64,000 nucleotides of DNA from Nigrospora sphaerica (taxonomy: Eukaryota > Ascomycota > Sordariomycetes > Amphisphaeriales > Apiosporaceae): assembly GCA_018287875.1 (NCBI GenBank), contig JAGVVL010000022.1:4278001-4342000 (forward strand), given 5' to 3'. Of this stretch, positions 1 through 11,800 are shown in pieces. The position numbers were made by a program, and so were the translations under genes. The notes beneath the pieces are model-generated. The model had not been told where the DNA came from and did not search any database. It was given only the letters and a program-made list of their open reading frames with translations. Each line of letters opens with the position of its first letter. The first letter of the stretch is position 1.

Positions 1-85
1 GCCCCTTGGTTTCTATGAAACAAGAGAGCAGTTTTCTTCGTGCTGTCCGCCAACCCGAAACAGACTGGCAGTAGTAAAGGGTACA

Positions 86-2526
86 TCATGAGGAGGAATT
101 TCGTCTTGTCGTGCTGATGTAAAAGCTGTTGCCTTTCCCAGCGAAGGACATATCGGTGTCTGACTTTGGCTGGCCTTCGCTTACATCGCTGTGGGAAAAG
201 GAACGCTCGTCCCCCGGTTCGGAGCCATCATCCCGAGAGGTCTTTGCCCGCGGGAGATCCTGCAGGGCGCTCTGCGGGCTGATCTCCTTCGATTCCATGT
301 CGACGTGGCGAGCCAGCATGGGGTGCTTGGGGTCGGCGATGTCGAAGGGGGCCAGCAGGTCGCCCGGGCGTGTGGTGGGAATGTGGCTATCGCAGTGGCT
401 CCAGTGCCCGTGGCCGAGCTGGTCGTGCGCCACGCGGTGCAGCTGGATCGCCGTGCTGCCCTCCCACTCGAGGTACGCGTACTGGTCGTACCGGCCGCCC
501 TTGTGCAGGACGCGAAGCAGGGGTTCGATGCTGAACGACACGCCGATGATCAGTACCCCCATGGCATAGGTGAACACCAGCCCAAAGACGCTGAAGGAGC
601 TGTATTGTGCACTCCGGATTTTCTGGCCGGCGTGTCAGCTGGTTCCATGCCAATACTTGTCCATCCTTCTTGCTTCGGGGGTTCGGTAGTGGGACGTACC
701 TGGTTGTGACACAACTCCCATTCCCACTTGTTTGCAGGCTTGATGGTATCAGGTTGGTAAGGCGAAGTGACAAGCCCCTGCGCAGTGGTGACGTAGAGAG
801 ATTGAACCCCGGCCATCAGCATGTACCACCACTGTGTCGCGTCGAGGTGCCATTGGTTCTTGTCGATTCCATATAGCCAACTGGATTGGATTGACCTCTG
901 GGACGCAAGTGATGCCGGGCCAAGGGTTTGGGCGATCCAGTGGAGAGTCACTCCGCTGAAGTTCTTCATGTAGAACGCCCACAGGAGCAGGGACCCGAGC
1001 TTCGTCTTCGCCACGGGCCGGGGGGCTGCCAGGTCTTCCTCGGTGAGGCCGAACCATAGAGCGGCGCTGTACAAGGCGCTCACGAGGTCGCCGAGCTCCC
1101 CGCATTCGCCCCGTGCGGGATCACGGCACCACTGGTGCTGTTCTATGCAGCCCATGGGCGATGCTGCTTCCTCGGGTCGGTACCAGTATGTCTTCTTGGG
1201 CTCATTGGGAGCATTCATAGACCCCCCCTCGATAGTTGCACGGTACCAATCGTCCTCTGTACGCTCCACGAAGTGAACGCCATTGCCCGCAAGAAACAAG
1301 ATAGTTACCTCACCCTTCGGCTCGGCGATATCTGGGTCAAGCTCAAAGGACGAGGACCCATTGAGCCCTACATTTGGAGTATAGAACCTCGACCTGGCGC
1401 GTCCGTTTCAGCATGAAATCAAACAGTAAAGCGCGCATGGGTCCCGAGCGGAACGGGGCACCATCAACTCAACTCTTTGCAGCCTTCAGAGGGGTTGACC
1501 TTACGTGATCAAGAAGTTGTCCGAGTTAGCGAGCCCTGGCACCGGGTGGACGTACTGGATGTCAGCATCTCGAACAGCGAATGTGTAATTATTCGTGGTC
1601 AAAGACTGGTTGCCGTAGTCGTAGGTGGTAAAGTTAATATTCTTGTTAGTTAATTTGCCTTTGCGCCCTTCTGTGACCAACGGAGCACACTGCAAATGTG
1701 TCAGCACTGTTTGAGGTTTCCCACGCTACTCGATAGGCCAGGGAGGGGTATTCACTTGTAGAACCTTCCGATATGTGAGTGTCTCGTCTTTGGGGGCATT
1801 GAGGCCGAAAATGTCATTGCTATTTAGATGGCCGGTGTCAAATCGTATGTTTGAGTCGTTCCGCACGCAGGCGCCGGCCTTGAAGGGGCATGGCGCGTCG
1901 TAACTCATCTCCGCCGCCGGAACAGTACCGGTGATGAACTTGGAGCACTCGAGAAGACTAGCACCCGGGTTTAAATAGCAGGTCTGCGCGTATTCCTTCA
2001 GGTTGTTATCGTAGACGGACCAGTAGGCGGTTTGCTGGTTCCACAGGGTCGCGTTTCCGCCACTAAAAGAGGCGACCTCGCACTTGTCCCCTCGGAGCAG
2101 GACTTCGTCGGCGATGGAAAGCTGCGAGGAATAGCCACCAGCTACCGTAAAAGCACAGATGTAGCAGACGAGAAACAAGACGATGGGTAAGACGCGGGGC
2201 CAGGCCGACCGGTCCCGGCGGCTCCACGTCCACAAGAGGCGAGCAAAAGACACGAGACCCGACTCGGGCGAGTACGAGTTCCGCAACAAGACCTGCCGCT
2301 GGTGGTGGATCGCATCCCGGGGGGCCGAGGTGGCGTAGCATTGATGGAAAGTAATGGAGAAGATCCGCCAGAAGCGGGAGGCCACAAAGGGCACGAAGAA
2401 GGCAGTGAAGGCAATGAGAAGATTACCGTATGCTCGCGTCGTTGTCAGGGTCGCGCCCATCGCAGCGGATCCCCGGGCCCAGTTGATCCAGACGCCGAGA
2501 TAAACCGGGGCTTTGGCGTCTTCCAT
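86..2526 (-). CDS. Multi-pass fungal membrane protein of unknown function, four exons
   Basis: Model: exons 2526-1756, 1689-1505, 1393-700 and 622-86. Introns are 66, 111 and 77 nt, all GT-AG and phase-consistent, giving 728 residues. The N-terminal part has two hydrophobic segments (around NLLIAFTAFFVPFV and VLPIVLFLVCYICAF). It is followed by a long, probably extracytoplasmic domain with scattered cysteines and several NxT/S sites. Another hydrophobic stretch (VFGLVFTYAMGVLIIGVSF) precedes a hydrophilic, Ser/Asp-rich cytoplasmic tail. The layout matches a large family of uncharacterised ascomycete membrane proteins; I know no biochemical role. The start was chosen because the frame is open from an ATG (MEDAKAPVYLG) and reaches the first membrane segment soon after. 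Continuity across all three junctions is good evidence that this is one gene rather than the separate ORFs it appears to be. The 3' end is complete inside the window. Confidence 0.75.
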
Positions 2527-4377
2527 GGTGAGGTACTCCCGGGAGAGTAATCAGGAGAGGACATACGAAGGATGGCTTCAACCTTGTCGAAGGACGGAAG
2601 CTAACAAGGCGGGTCGCGTGATGGTCCGCTTCAGTTACCGGGCGAGGCAGTGCGGTCTCGCCGGACTATTTAAGTTGTACGGACAGGTGGGAATCGAAAG
2701 GCAAGTCCGAAAATGCAGGTCGCCTGCCCAGTGATCACTGAGCCAAAAGATAGGCCCTTTGTTGCCGTTGGCTCCTCGATCTAGTGCCCCCAAGTCCCCC
2801 AAACGTTTGGAACGCCTACCTCTTCGCATCAGAGTATGATTTGGACCCCAAGAGAGATAAAGAATTATGCAGTTACACGTCCCAAATGACAGACTTGCAG
2901 CCAATAGGTTTGCTGAGTGGTGCAGGCCCATCATCATCATGACCTCGGCCCTAAAATGCCGAGTGTGAAGGTGGGGGCGGCGCAGCGTCATCTTGTTTTG
3001 CCCCCAGCATGATGAATACTCGGCAACGAGTATCGCCAAAGCATATCGATTTCCCAATGGTTTTGTTTTTTTCTAAATTTCCGTATCGTACCATACAAAT
3101 TTCTCAAGCAAGGCCACAATTAAATGTCTTCCAGTTTCCAAAGCGAAAACTGTCTGTCCCATTCATATCCCCATTAGCCCTTGAGGTATTAGGTACCTCC
3201 ATCGATCCAAAGCCTGCCCCTTTCATATTTATGATTGTACTGCTGCGTAAGCTACCGGATAAGGCTGGCTTTCGGCTGCAGAAAACGGATCTTCTGGCCC
3301 TCTTGGGGTCCAAATGTAACACTGGGAGTCCGGCTGGGTGGGTAAGCAGATAAGGTGTGGCCAGTGAAGTGTGAGCCCACAAAAATGCCAAGTACCAAGC
3401 ACCGTATAGCCTGCGCCACCGGACATGGGGAAATGGGGAATCGCTAGGCCACCCAAATTACTCGTCGGTCTATGGACAGGACTCTCGGGGTGACGGATCA
3501 GTTGCCGCCACTCTGATGTTCTGCGTCGTAAGGCAGCAAATCTGATGCTCCACCGCGTGGACATCCTTGCTCGGCACCCAGGTTTTATCCGGTTTGCAGG
3601 TGCTGACATATTGTCAATGCCTCTATTGTGGGAAGGCCCGCCACGATACATTCACAGATGTCCGAAAGTGGTAGGTATGGGATGTCAAGTAAGTGCATTG
3701 CCTGGTTTCGGTCTTGGTGCCTCCACCAGTCTCAGTAGGCCGTCGCAGTTGTTTGGCCGACTTTTGGTGCGCTTCGCCTCGTTTCTTGGTCAATATTGAT
3801 ACCTTATATGAGAAAACACGAGATCTGCGCGGTTCGCTTGCTGGAAGCCGAGGAAGAAAGGTGTCAGAACACTTTGATCCGCGGCATGAAAGTTTGGCGT
3901 CGTCAGGACGCGCTGCGTGCATATCTGCCAAAGTTGGACCGTCATATGTCAGCAGGTACCACACATAGTTGAAACAACAGTGGAGCGCAACCGAATTGCT
4001 GTTCTAACGCCCCATTGGCTCCCGTACGCCAGATCTTATCGACATCCCGGAGGACGGTAGCACACCCAGAAAATGACACTGAAGCATATCGCTTTGCATA
4101 GCCCGTAAGAGAGGTGTGTAGGTATTTATGGACCCAAGACCACAAGTCACAACACACTTGATCCATAATTGCCAGAGCCCAATCGCGAGTCCATAAGTGG
4201 GCGAGTATCAGAAGCCGACGACGGAACGGCGCGGTACAAAGGGTAAGCAGAAAGGAGCAACAAAGTTAAGTACTAGGTACCTAAGCTATGTGCAGACCCC
4301 ACCAAAACCAGGCTGGTGGAGGCGGGAGGACCCTGAATAAAGTATGAGTAAGCATGGAATGAGGGGGAGGTCGGCAT

Positions 4378-4466
4378 TGATTGTGGAGCGTTGAGCCGAC
4401 TGGACCAGAAGACTGATATTAAAGATGATGAGACATTTGACTAGGTGGTTGTTTAACCGTACTCTA
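4378..4466 (+). repeat. Degenerate direct repeat, copy 1
   Basis: An 89-bp segment starting TGATTGTGGAGCGTTGAGCC is repeated at 4761-4847. The two copies differ by a 2-bp length change and scattered substitutions, most of them C/T or G/A. That is compatible with decay by repeat-induced point mutation, although I did not count sites formally. They may be remnants of a small LTR-like or MITE-like element, or a simple segmental duplication about 380 bp apart. Confidence 0.6.
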
Positions 4467-4760
4467 ACTCGGCCATCCTCACCCTCGAGCGAATCTAACC
4501 CGTGAGCTCATACACCTAGCTCATTCTATATACCCCATGTATCCACACTTATCGTCGTTTAGCCCACTAAGATGTCGTTACTGGGATCCACATAACAGCC
4601 GAAGTATTCGGTGGGTACGGGCGAGTATTATGTGCGTGTGTATAGCGGAAAACCTTTACTCTCGGATTTCTTATGCTCTCGACGGGGCTCGAACCTGGAG
4701 GCGGTGGGTTGCGTTCTTTCGGGGCCACTGTATGTGGCACCGATTCTACTCTCATCACTA

Positions 4761-4847
4761 TGATTGTGCAGCGTTGAGCCGACTGGACTAGAAGACTGAT
4801 ATTGATAATGACGAGATATTAACTAGGTGGTTATTTAACCGTACCCT
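4761..4847 (+). repeat. Degenerate direct repeat, copy 2
   Basis: Partner of the copy at 4378-4466, same orientation. It shares GTTGAGCCGACTGGA, AGAAGACTGATATT and ACTAGGTGGTT. The 290 bp between the copies contain a GGTTCGAGCCC box on the minus strand but no foldable tRNA. Confidence 0.6.
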
Positions 4848-5060
4848 AGCATACATAAGTAAGCTGGTAAATAAAAGGATGCCGACGGAAGAGTAAAAGC
4901 AGTGGCACACGCAGGCCCAGGTCCTGTCGGCGCACGCGACGGCGTGTCGTACTCTATATGACATGGGCAGCCGGTTCTAGCTTATCTAGAACCCTGCACG
5001 GTATCACATGGCCCATCTTTCCTGACCCATAAACTTGTTCTGGAACCCCGCTACTTATTC

Positions 5061-5480
5061 TTGAAAGTTGGCCAGGAGGCCAATTTTGCTTGTCTTTCCA
5101 TCAGGGAGGTTAGCAATGCCGGCCTTGAAGCGAGGAGGCTGAGATTAACGACGAGCGTGCTATTATCCCTTGAAGTGGGCTCGGAGACCGGCGAACTCGC
5201 GCTAGCCTTCGTGCTCTACCAGAGCAACTACCGAATGAAACGCGTCCTTCTCAACGAAGCCATTTAAGTTAGTGTGAGCTTCGGAGAACTGAAAAGCCTC
5301 ACCGCTCGTGTGATTAAGGTCCTTAAAGGCACCCTCACAACCCTTATTAAGAGAGCCAGAACTGAGTATTCAAGGCTTAAAGTCGCTGAGATTAACAGCC
5401 TCTGAGCTCAGATTAAGCATCGCCGACGTAAGAGGAGTAGAAAGGTTGGTAGGTTTAGAAAGAGAGGGCTTCGTCGGTGA
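5061..5480 (+). pseudogene. Relic of a pogo/Fot1-like DDE transposase C-terminus (tentative)
   Basis: One plus-strand frame stays recognisably protein-like from about 5061 to 5480 although stops interrupt it near 5265 and 5401. The second part reads as a helical segment (KGTLTTLIKRA ... VAEINSL) followed by a basic cluster (HRRRKRSRK). Fungal Fot1/pogo transposases typically have, after the catalytic domain, a coiled helix and then an RRRRKR-type basic patch. On that resemblance I infer a decayed element. No catalytic DDE residues, terminal inverted repeats or TA duplication were found, so any other repetitive protein with a basic tail is an alternative. It is not a functional gene. Confidence 0.3.
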
Positions 5481-8280
5481 TTTCTTGAAGTTGGAAGTAG
5501 GAGAAGCGTTGCTCTCTAAAGACTCCTAGGCTGGCTGGGTCGGAAGCTGGATGGGACGATTAAGGCGACGAGTAGGAAGACTTTTGTGCGAAGAGACGGT
5601 CGGCCTCTTGCTCGTTGACTTCTCCTCACTAGGAGGCTTGGGCTGCTGGAGTCCCCCGCCGATAACCTTGAGCCAGTCTTACTGCTTTTGCAATTTGAAT
5701 CTAGTTCAGCTGCTACGCATAAGCACAACCTTCTAGCGCGCCTCTTCCTGTTTTGTAGGCTTTCACCCCGGCGTCCCGTTTATCAGCGACAGGTGAACTC
5801 AGAAGGCCTGTATAAGCCGTGTCAGCACGGCCAGGGGTCGGCAAGCTTCGGCAAGAAGCCCGCGGGACAGCGTGGGGGGTCGGGGCAGGCGTCCTCGAGA
5901 AAGTCTATGAACGCCTTCGCTACCCGTCACAGTAGTCAACGGAGTTCGGGACGCCATCGGCCATGGTAACAAGCTCGGCCATTTTGCCGTCGGTGCCGAT
6001 TGTCTACTCCTCGAAGACGACGGAAAGAGAAGGAGGAGAGAGTGTGCGCGCGCGCGTTTATCTGTACAGCCTGGGCAGTGAAGACGGCAATTCTCCGAGA
6101 CTGATAAGTGCATAGAAGAAACAGAGGAGCCATGGCGAGCTTCCTTGGCCTTGAGCGGGATTCTGCCCGCTTCCTTGTGGCTCCTGGTGGATCTTATATC
6201 TCCCAAAGCTCAATATTGATCTTACAACCTGATAACCCATTCTGGGCCACAAAGATCAGGTGGAAGCGGATTTGATGTAGAGAAGATAAACCGTAACTGA
6301 GGAGGGTCGGTATATAATGGGAGAATAAGCAGTTGGGCACCCGCTGTTGCTCATGCCGCTGCAGAATGTGGTGGTGGCATTGGTCATTCTGCTGGATTTT
6401 GACGCTATTCCGCAAACCACATAGATTGTTTGCTTGCATCATCAGCTTTCAGACGATGCTGAGGGATTCGAGGAAGTATCAAGAGTTTGAGGAGAGGTGA
6501 TGGAAGGGAAAGACGGGTGACCACTGCTCAATCCTTCAGTCTTCACTACCACCTGTCGTAAAAAGGCAAGCTTAGTAGGGAACCGTGGCACACATGGTGT
6601 CGACTCAGGAAGCTTTTTGTATATGCCCGTAACCGCTGGCCGTGTCATCCGGTTTGAGAAAACATAGAGTTTAACCCGAACTTATGAAAGAGTATTGAAT
6701 GGTCGTAGTTAAGGTACTCAGCTGCGAGTTGACGAGTTTTTCTTATTGATTTAGCGGTGATAACTGGAGGCAAAAGCTTCAGGTGAATTGAAACCAAGTT
6801 ATGGGAACCGGGTTGCAGGGTTGGTTGGGGAAAAAATTCGGGAAGGTAGTATAAAAAGAGGGGTGTAACGAAAAGAGTGTGGTCAATAGAACTAGTAGCA
6901 TACTTTCTCCCCTCTAGTGCGTAGGCAGCAATCCATTCTGTTCCCTCCGATGACCTAGGTTTTGTATATAAGTAAGTAAGAAATCATTCGTTTGCGGTGA
7001 TGTGTTGGTTTTAAAACTGCGAGCAGACGTCAATCAGGCGTTGCTGCCGCACCAGTCGCTCTTGCCAGATCCGCCATCAGAGCCGCGTCTTTCGCATACA
7101 GAGTCATGATACATTGTCCATCCATCCGCTTCAAACTGAAAGAGAATCCGATTCTGACATTGGATGGCGATTGGTTATGTCGTCTGGCTTCACTGGGGTA
7201 ATTGATGCACCCCATGACGCTGGTAATATGGGGAGAGGTGCTTGCAAGGAGAGTGACCATGATAGAGTACGTCGATAATGTCACGCTTGACGAGAATAAA
7301 GTTAAGCTCGGGAGGGTAAGTGGAGAAATGATAGATCGATGACCTGCTGCAAATGTGTTTTTGTTTGTTAAGGTGTTGAAGAATGAAAATGATTTATTGG
7401 ATGGCTTATGCTTTGTAGGCTCGTGCCGAACAGAAGAACTTAATGGATTCGTATCGGGTGTAGAACAAACGCTGAACGGTTTCTCTCATTCTAGAAATAG
7501 CCCTCTAGGGTAGGGTCTTAAGTATTACTAAAGATGTCAAATAAGTATGTGGCTATAGATGTCCCATAAGAACCGAAACACGCGTGGCTCGATCAAATTT
7601 TGTGGCAAAGGTATGTTTTGTCCCTATTTCTCGTGTGTTTGCAACTCTCCGAGACAGCGCCGGGTTCTTAGCGGCGGCAACGTTGAATCTAATACCGTGT
7701 CCCGTTTCAGCCCCGGGGCGCCAAGTTGCATGGTGTTATAACGAACCACATCTGGGGCAAGGCAATTCCTTACGACGGACAGAATACAGTAAGTACTTCC
7801 CACCAAAATAAAAGTTGGAGAGGCCCGTTTGCAATGGGCGGTCTGCAAGCATCGTTCCATCGGGGTTTCCAGGTCCTATTTTGGGAGGCCGATGCGTACC
7901 TGCAACCAATCAGGCGTTCCCGACCTCAAAGCTGTTGCCCTCATCGGACCAGGCTTACGGTAGAGTGTCGTCGGGCTGTCGCCGACATGGTCGCCGACAT
8001 GACCCAAGAGCGAAGGCCGACATTCTCAATTGTGATAGCGACTCTCACCTTAACCCCACTGGGCAATCCAATTTTGTTGTGCCGCTCGAACTGAGAATTC
8101 GGGTGACCCAATTCCACAGTGCCACTCGAGCTGAGAATTCGGGCTGTCCACGACTACAAGTCACGGCAAGGTTACATGCACTCTGTAATGCCAAGCAGCA
8201 TCACAGGCACGTGTCTCTTTACAGCTTTGCACATCAGCCATGACGGCTATGGTGGTCTCGTCATCTGATGCTCATTCGTG
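5481..8280. other. Gene-poor interval
   Basis: Only short frames occur. A minus-strand frame at 7030-7284 (84 codons, with two cysteines) and one at 6442-6648 (Ser/Pro-rich end) could be small genes or relics, but neither has a clear signal peptide, splice support or recognisable family. A short imperfect tandem duplication of about 40 bp around GAGAATTCGGG lies at 8064-8145. Confidence 0.4.
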
Positions 8281-8299
8281 TATAAAAAATAAAGTATAA
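8281..8299 (+). promoter_or_regulatory. TATA-like core promoter of the ten-cysteine secreted protein gene
   Basis: Two overlapping A/T-rich boxes, TATAAAAAATAAAGTATAAA, lie about 115-130 bp before the ATG at 8413. This is a normal spacing for a fungal TATA box plus a 5' leader of 80-100 nt. It supports the view that the downstream frame is transcribed. Confidence 0.5.
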
Positions 8300-8412
8300 A
8301 AGGAGATCCTGGCTGTTCCCATCATTGCCTCCTCACATCACCGTACAAGCACACCCTATTCTCGCGATCTTCTACCACGCTAGACTCCCTCAGCACGACA
8401 ACCCTGTTCACA

Positions 8413-8770
8413 ATGCATGCAACTTCAGCTCTTTTCGTCCTGGGCTTTTTCGGCCGCCAGTTCCTCGCCATAGCAATGCCTACCGCTGGTGAGGATGTTG
8501 TACCACAGTCACCGTCGCAACTATTCTCATGCAAGCTAACGCCTCATTCACCGGTCTATTCTATGCCCGAGTTGCATTTGTTAACATTATTCGACGAGAG
8601 TGGAGACTCGGGCTCAGTCCTGTCGCGACTACACCGACTGCAATCGCTGCCAAAGCGGTTACTGGCGATGCTGCTTATCCGGATGCCGGGGGCAGCCTCC
8701 GGCTGGCGGACAAGCTTGCCTTTGTGTCAAAGATGGGGAGAACCTAGGAGCCAGCTGCGGATGCATGTAA
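8413..8770 (+). CDS. Small secreted protein with ten cysteines (candidate effector), two exons
   Basis: Exon 1 starts at ATG 8413 and encodes a classic signal peptide (MHATSALFVLGFFGRQFLA). The last exon begins after the CAG at 8615-8617 and runs to TAA 8768-8770 in a frame different from exon 1. It encodes 50 residues with ten cysteines spaced C-x5-C-x2-C-x6-CC-x3-C-x10-C-x-C-x10-C-x-C, for example SCRDYTDCNRC and ACLCVKDGENLG. The donor is uncertain. GTTGTA at 8497 or GTACCA at 8500 joins in phase to the CAG acceptor. GTGAGG at 8489 would need the GAG acceptor at 8600. Mature size is about 55-65 residues. The density of cysteines, the signal peptide and the TATA box indicate a secreted disulphide-rich protein, probably an effector or antimicrobial-type peptide. 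No family was recognised. Because the cysteine exon is short and in its own frame, automatic callers could miss it. Confidence 0.65.
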
Positions 8771-9123
8771 TTGTCCATTCAGGTGCCGTTGGTTTCGTAC
8801 AGGGGGTGTGTGCAGCCTAAGGCTGTTTACAGGCTCATTTGTGCTGTCGGAGTCTTCTTCTCATGGTGCGCCACATTCTGACTTCGTAAGAGAGAGTTTA
8901 CTGTCATTTAAGTCAGTGTATATCTGGTGACTAGCCCTATGAGACTAAGAAACCACTGATAAACGGGGAAAGCGGATGATTTCACGACGTCACAGTCTCC
9001 TCTCGATCCACTAAAGTTAGGTTCTCACCTTCCCGTTTCGAAGAGACAGCTGAAAATAGGGAAATGATTCGCTTGCAGAGCATGCGGGGCGTACTCAGAC
9101 TGCTCTTAAACCGAAATATCACA

Positions 9124-9411
9124 TTATTCACGCGCCACATTATTTGTAGAGACGCAACTGAAATGCCTGTGAAATATCAGTGACCAGTAGAAAGCATGAT
9201 GGCATCATGTGCTTACCTTGAGAGCCTCACAATATCGAAGTTGCCGGACAAGTAACCAGGATCCCAGCCATCCACGGCATTTTCACTAGGCTCTTGTCGC
9301 ATATATAAGGCGCAGTTGCTGCAGGGCAATTGCGGATCCGTTTTTGTACCACAGCTCTTCACGTCTTGAAAAGGGCATTTCTTGAGCAGGGACCCCTCCA
9401 AATTAAACATG
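9124..9411 (-). CDS. Hypothetical small cysteine-containing protein, 5' end unresolved
   Basis: Two exons are supported: 9411 (or further upstream) to 9217, and 9166-9124. They are joined by a textbook 50-nt intron (GTAAGC donor, CACTGAT branch site, TTCACAG acceptor). The protein has CPFQDVKSC, LPCSNC and a final FSCVSTNN segment, so at least five cysteines. Intron quality and phase support a real gene. The ATG at 9411 (MFNLEGSLL) gives no signal peptide. The frame is open upstream through a hydrophobic stretch (IIVPGLVLNIGFMF), suggesting a missing first exon that carries the start and a leader. I do not recognise a family. Confidence 0.35.
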
Positions 9412-9977
9412 AATCCAATGTTTAGCACTAGTCCTGGAACAATGATGCCAGGTGCTCAGACAGCGCCCACGAGATAAGGAAAACGTCCGCTGAAGGGAGG
9501 GACGGCCCCGGCCCGGAAACTAGTTACCGTCTTGGCCTGCATGGGGAAAGGAGGGATGTGAAGGGGGAAGACCAATTTGATTGGCTACTGGAAGATACCG
9601 AGTGCCGAATCAGATGATGCCAACCAACATGCTATGCTTACATTACGCGAAACATCCGGTGACCATCCCTGATCGTCAACCATGCAGATTGGTGGCTGGG
9701 CGATACGTACTCTCGCGGGGTAGGATCGAATCACATGGCAGCTGGAACCTACTCGCCCAGCAGATAAGGGTGAGATGGTGGGCATAAAGAAGACAGCAGA
9801 TTGCTGTGAGTTCCCGATAGGTTACTCAGCATAGTGCATAAAGAGGTTTATCCGGGTAATTTTCCGCGAGATATTACGCAACGGAAACGGTCGATTAGTT
9901 GTTACTCCGGCACTTGCATCCCATATGGAATACATAACGAAGACGAAAGAAGCTGCCTGCGGGGTCGGATACTCTCG

Positions 9978-9988
9978 TTTATATATTG
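9978..9988 (+). promoter_or_regulatory. TATA box of the P450 gene
   Basis: TTTATATATTG lies about 105-115 bp before the ATG at 10093, with a CA-rich leader (AAACAACCAAACACACCC) between them, as is common in fungal promoters. Confidence 0.5.
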
Positions 9989-10092
9989 TGCTGCGTCCCA
10001 AACCCTTGAGGTTCTACCGAAACAACCAAACACACCCTTAAACATTGTGTTCACATCTTTACAACAGAAGTTCACAAAGAAAAGGGACAGCA

Positions 10093-11800
10093 ATGGCGCC
10101 CTACCTCAAGAATCTTCTCCCCACTCGCGGGTCTGAGCTTCTTCTAAGCTCCGGCATGTCTCTTCTCCTGATCGTTATTGCGGCAGCAGTTTGGCGGGTC
10201 GTTTACAGCCTTTTCTTCCACCCGCTTCGTAATTTCCCCGGACCGTGGTATACGGCGTGCTCGTCGCTGCCTCTTGGGATAGCAAGCTTGTCCCGGTCGG
10301 AGCCGGAATGGCTCTGCAATCTAGTCGAGAAACACGGAAGTACGTGAAAGTTGCAACTCCGCCGCCATACGAGGCGCAGCGCGGTGGAACTGACAAATCC
10401 GGTAGAGAATGGCTCCCCTGTCCGCATCGCCCCCGATATGCTGCTCTTCCACAAGGCAAGCCAACTTCGCGACATATACGGCGACGCCGCCTGTAACACG
10501 AAAGGCAGCATCTATAAGCATGAAGCAATCGGCCCCATATCGCTCTTCACAACTATCGGTGCTGATGACCACCGTAAGCTACGCAAGGCACTCGGAGGCG
10601 CCTTCTGGTCTCTCGGGACATTGAAGAAGTCATGGGAAGGCAAGATCGACGACCTCATTGTGAACTGGGTCGAGAACCAGAGGCGTCATGCTGAGAGTGG
10701 AACCCCAATCATTTTAAGCGACAAAACGTCGTAAGTCGGAGCTCCGTCGATCCGGCAAGAAGAAAGCAGTCCGTCACCGACCCTGGCCCTAACCGCGCAT
10801 CAGTGAATTCGCCGCCGACGTCATGACGACAGTCCTCTTCACGAAATCTTGGGGCTTCGTCAAGAACGATCGAGATGAGCGAGGAATGCTTCAGGCTTGG
10901 CGGGACGGTACGGGGCTCTTTGGGCTTGCCCAACGGTGGCGCTTCATGCGCGAGGTCATCCTCGGCTCCCGCTTCCTCCGAAACCTCATCCTGCCCAAAG
11001 TGTCGGACGAATGGGGTAACGGCTGGCTGATGGCGCAGGGAACGCGGGAGATAGCGGCCCGAAAGGAAGTTCTCAGCCGGGCGCCGCCGCCCGACGCGCC
11101 GTTCAAGGACGCGCTCCAACACGCCCTGGACGCGCGCATGGACGACGAACCGCTCAGCGACACGCAGAGGCTGGCGCACATGACGCTCCTCATCCAGGCG
11201 GGGGCGGACACGACGGGGACGGGGCTCGGGGCGACGCTGAGCCTCATCCTGAGCCACCCGCCGGTACTGGCACGGGTGCGCGAGGAGATCGCGCAGGCCG
11301 AGGCACGCGGGCAGCTGAGCCGGCCGGTGGTGCAGTACGACGAGACGCGGCGGCACCTGCCGTACGTGTGCGCGTGCGTGCGCGAGAGCCTGCGGCTGCA
11401 GCCGCCGATCCCGAACCTGTTCTCGCGGCTGGCGCCGGCGCCGGCCGGCAAGACCGTCGGCGGCGTGGCCGTGCCGGCGGGCGCCCAGATGCTGAGCCAC
11501 GCCGTCGTCGTGCAGCGCGACACCGACGCCTTCGGGCCCGCGCCCACAGAGTTCCGCCCCGAGCGCTGGCTCGAGAGCGACGAGCGCACCCTCCGCATGG
11601 AAGCCGCCATCTTCACCTTCGGCATGGGCCCCCGCGTCTGCCTCGGCAAGGAGCTCGCCCTCATGGAGCTCCACAAGCTCGTCCCCGAGGCCCTGCGCCG
11701 CTTCGACTTTGACCTCCTCGACGAGGGCCGCTACTGCGCCCGTGGTGGCATTGCATACCTGAGCCCCGGATTGCGTGTCACGTTGAAGGATCGAGAGTAG
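10093..11800 (+). CDS. Cytochrome P450 monooxygenase, three exons
   Basis: Exons are 10093-10339, 10406-10730 and 10804-11800; introns are 66 and 73 nt with CTGAC and CTAAC branch sites. The product is 522 residues, the usual size for a microsomal fungal P450. An N-terminal membrane anchor (SSGMSLLLIVIAAAVWRVVYS) is followed by the proline-rich hinge FPGPWYT. Conserved sites are all present: the I-helix AGADTT, the K-helix ESLR, the PERF-region FRPERWLE, and the haem loop FGMGPRVCLG with the cysteine ligand. The overall look (EKHGK..PVRIAPDML near the start) recalls pisatin-demethylase/benzoate-hydroxylase-like fungal P450s, but substrate cannot be inferred. It should act at the ER with a P450 reductase. 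Its neighbour on the right is the convergent repeat-peptide gene about 570 bp away. A functional link is possible but not shown. Confidence 0.9.

Larger units (their letters stand above)
2527..5060. other. Gene-poor interval with decayed repeats
   Basis: I see no supportable gene here. Frames are short on both strands and do not resemble conserved proteins. Base composition is lower in GC than the coding regions. A degenerate direct repeat pair lies near 4.4 and 4.8 kb (listed separately). GTACCT-type short palindromes occur near 3190 and 4275. Confidence 0.5.

Noticed and set aside
4681..4700. tRNA B-box-like GGTTCGAGCCC on the minus strand
   Set aside because: The T-stem has two mismatches, and no matching acceptor strand, D-arm or anticodon arm was found at the right distance.
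10709..11674. Long minus-strand ORF opposite the P450
   Set aside because: Arises from GC-rich codon third positions of the P450 exon; no motifs.
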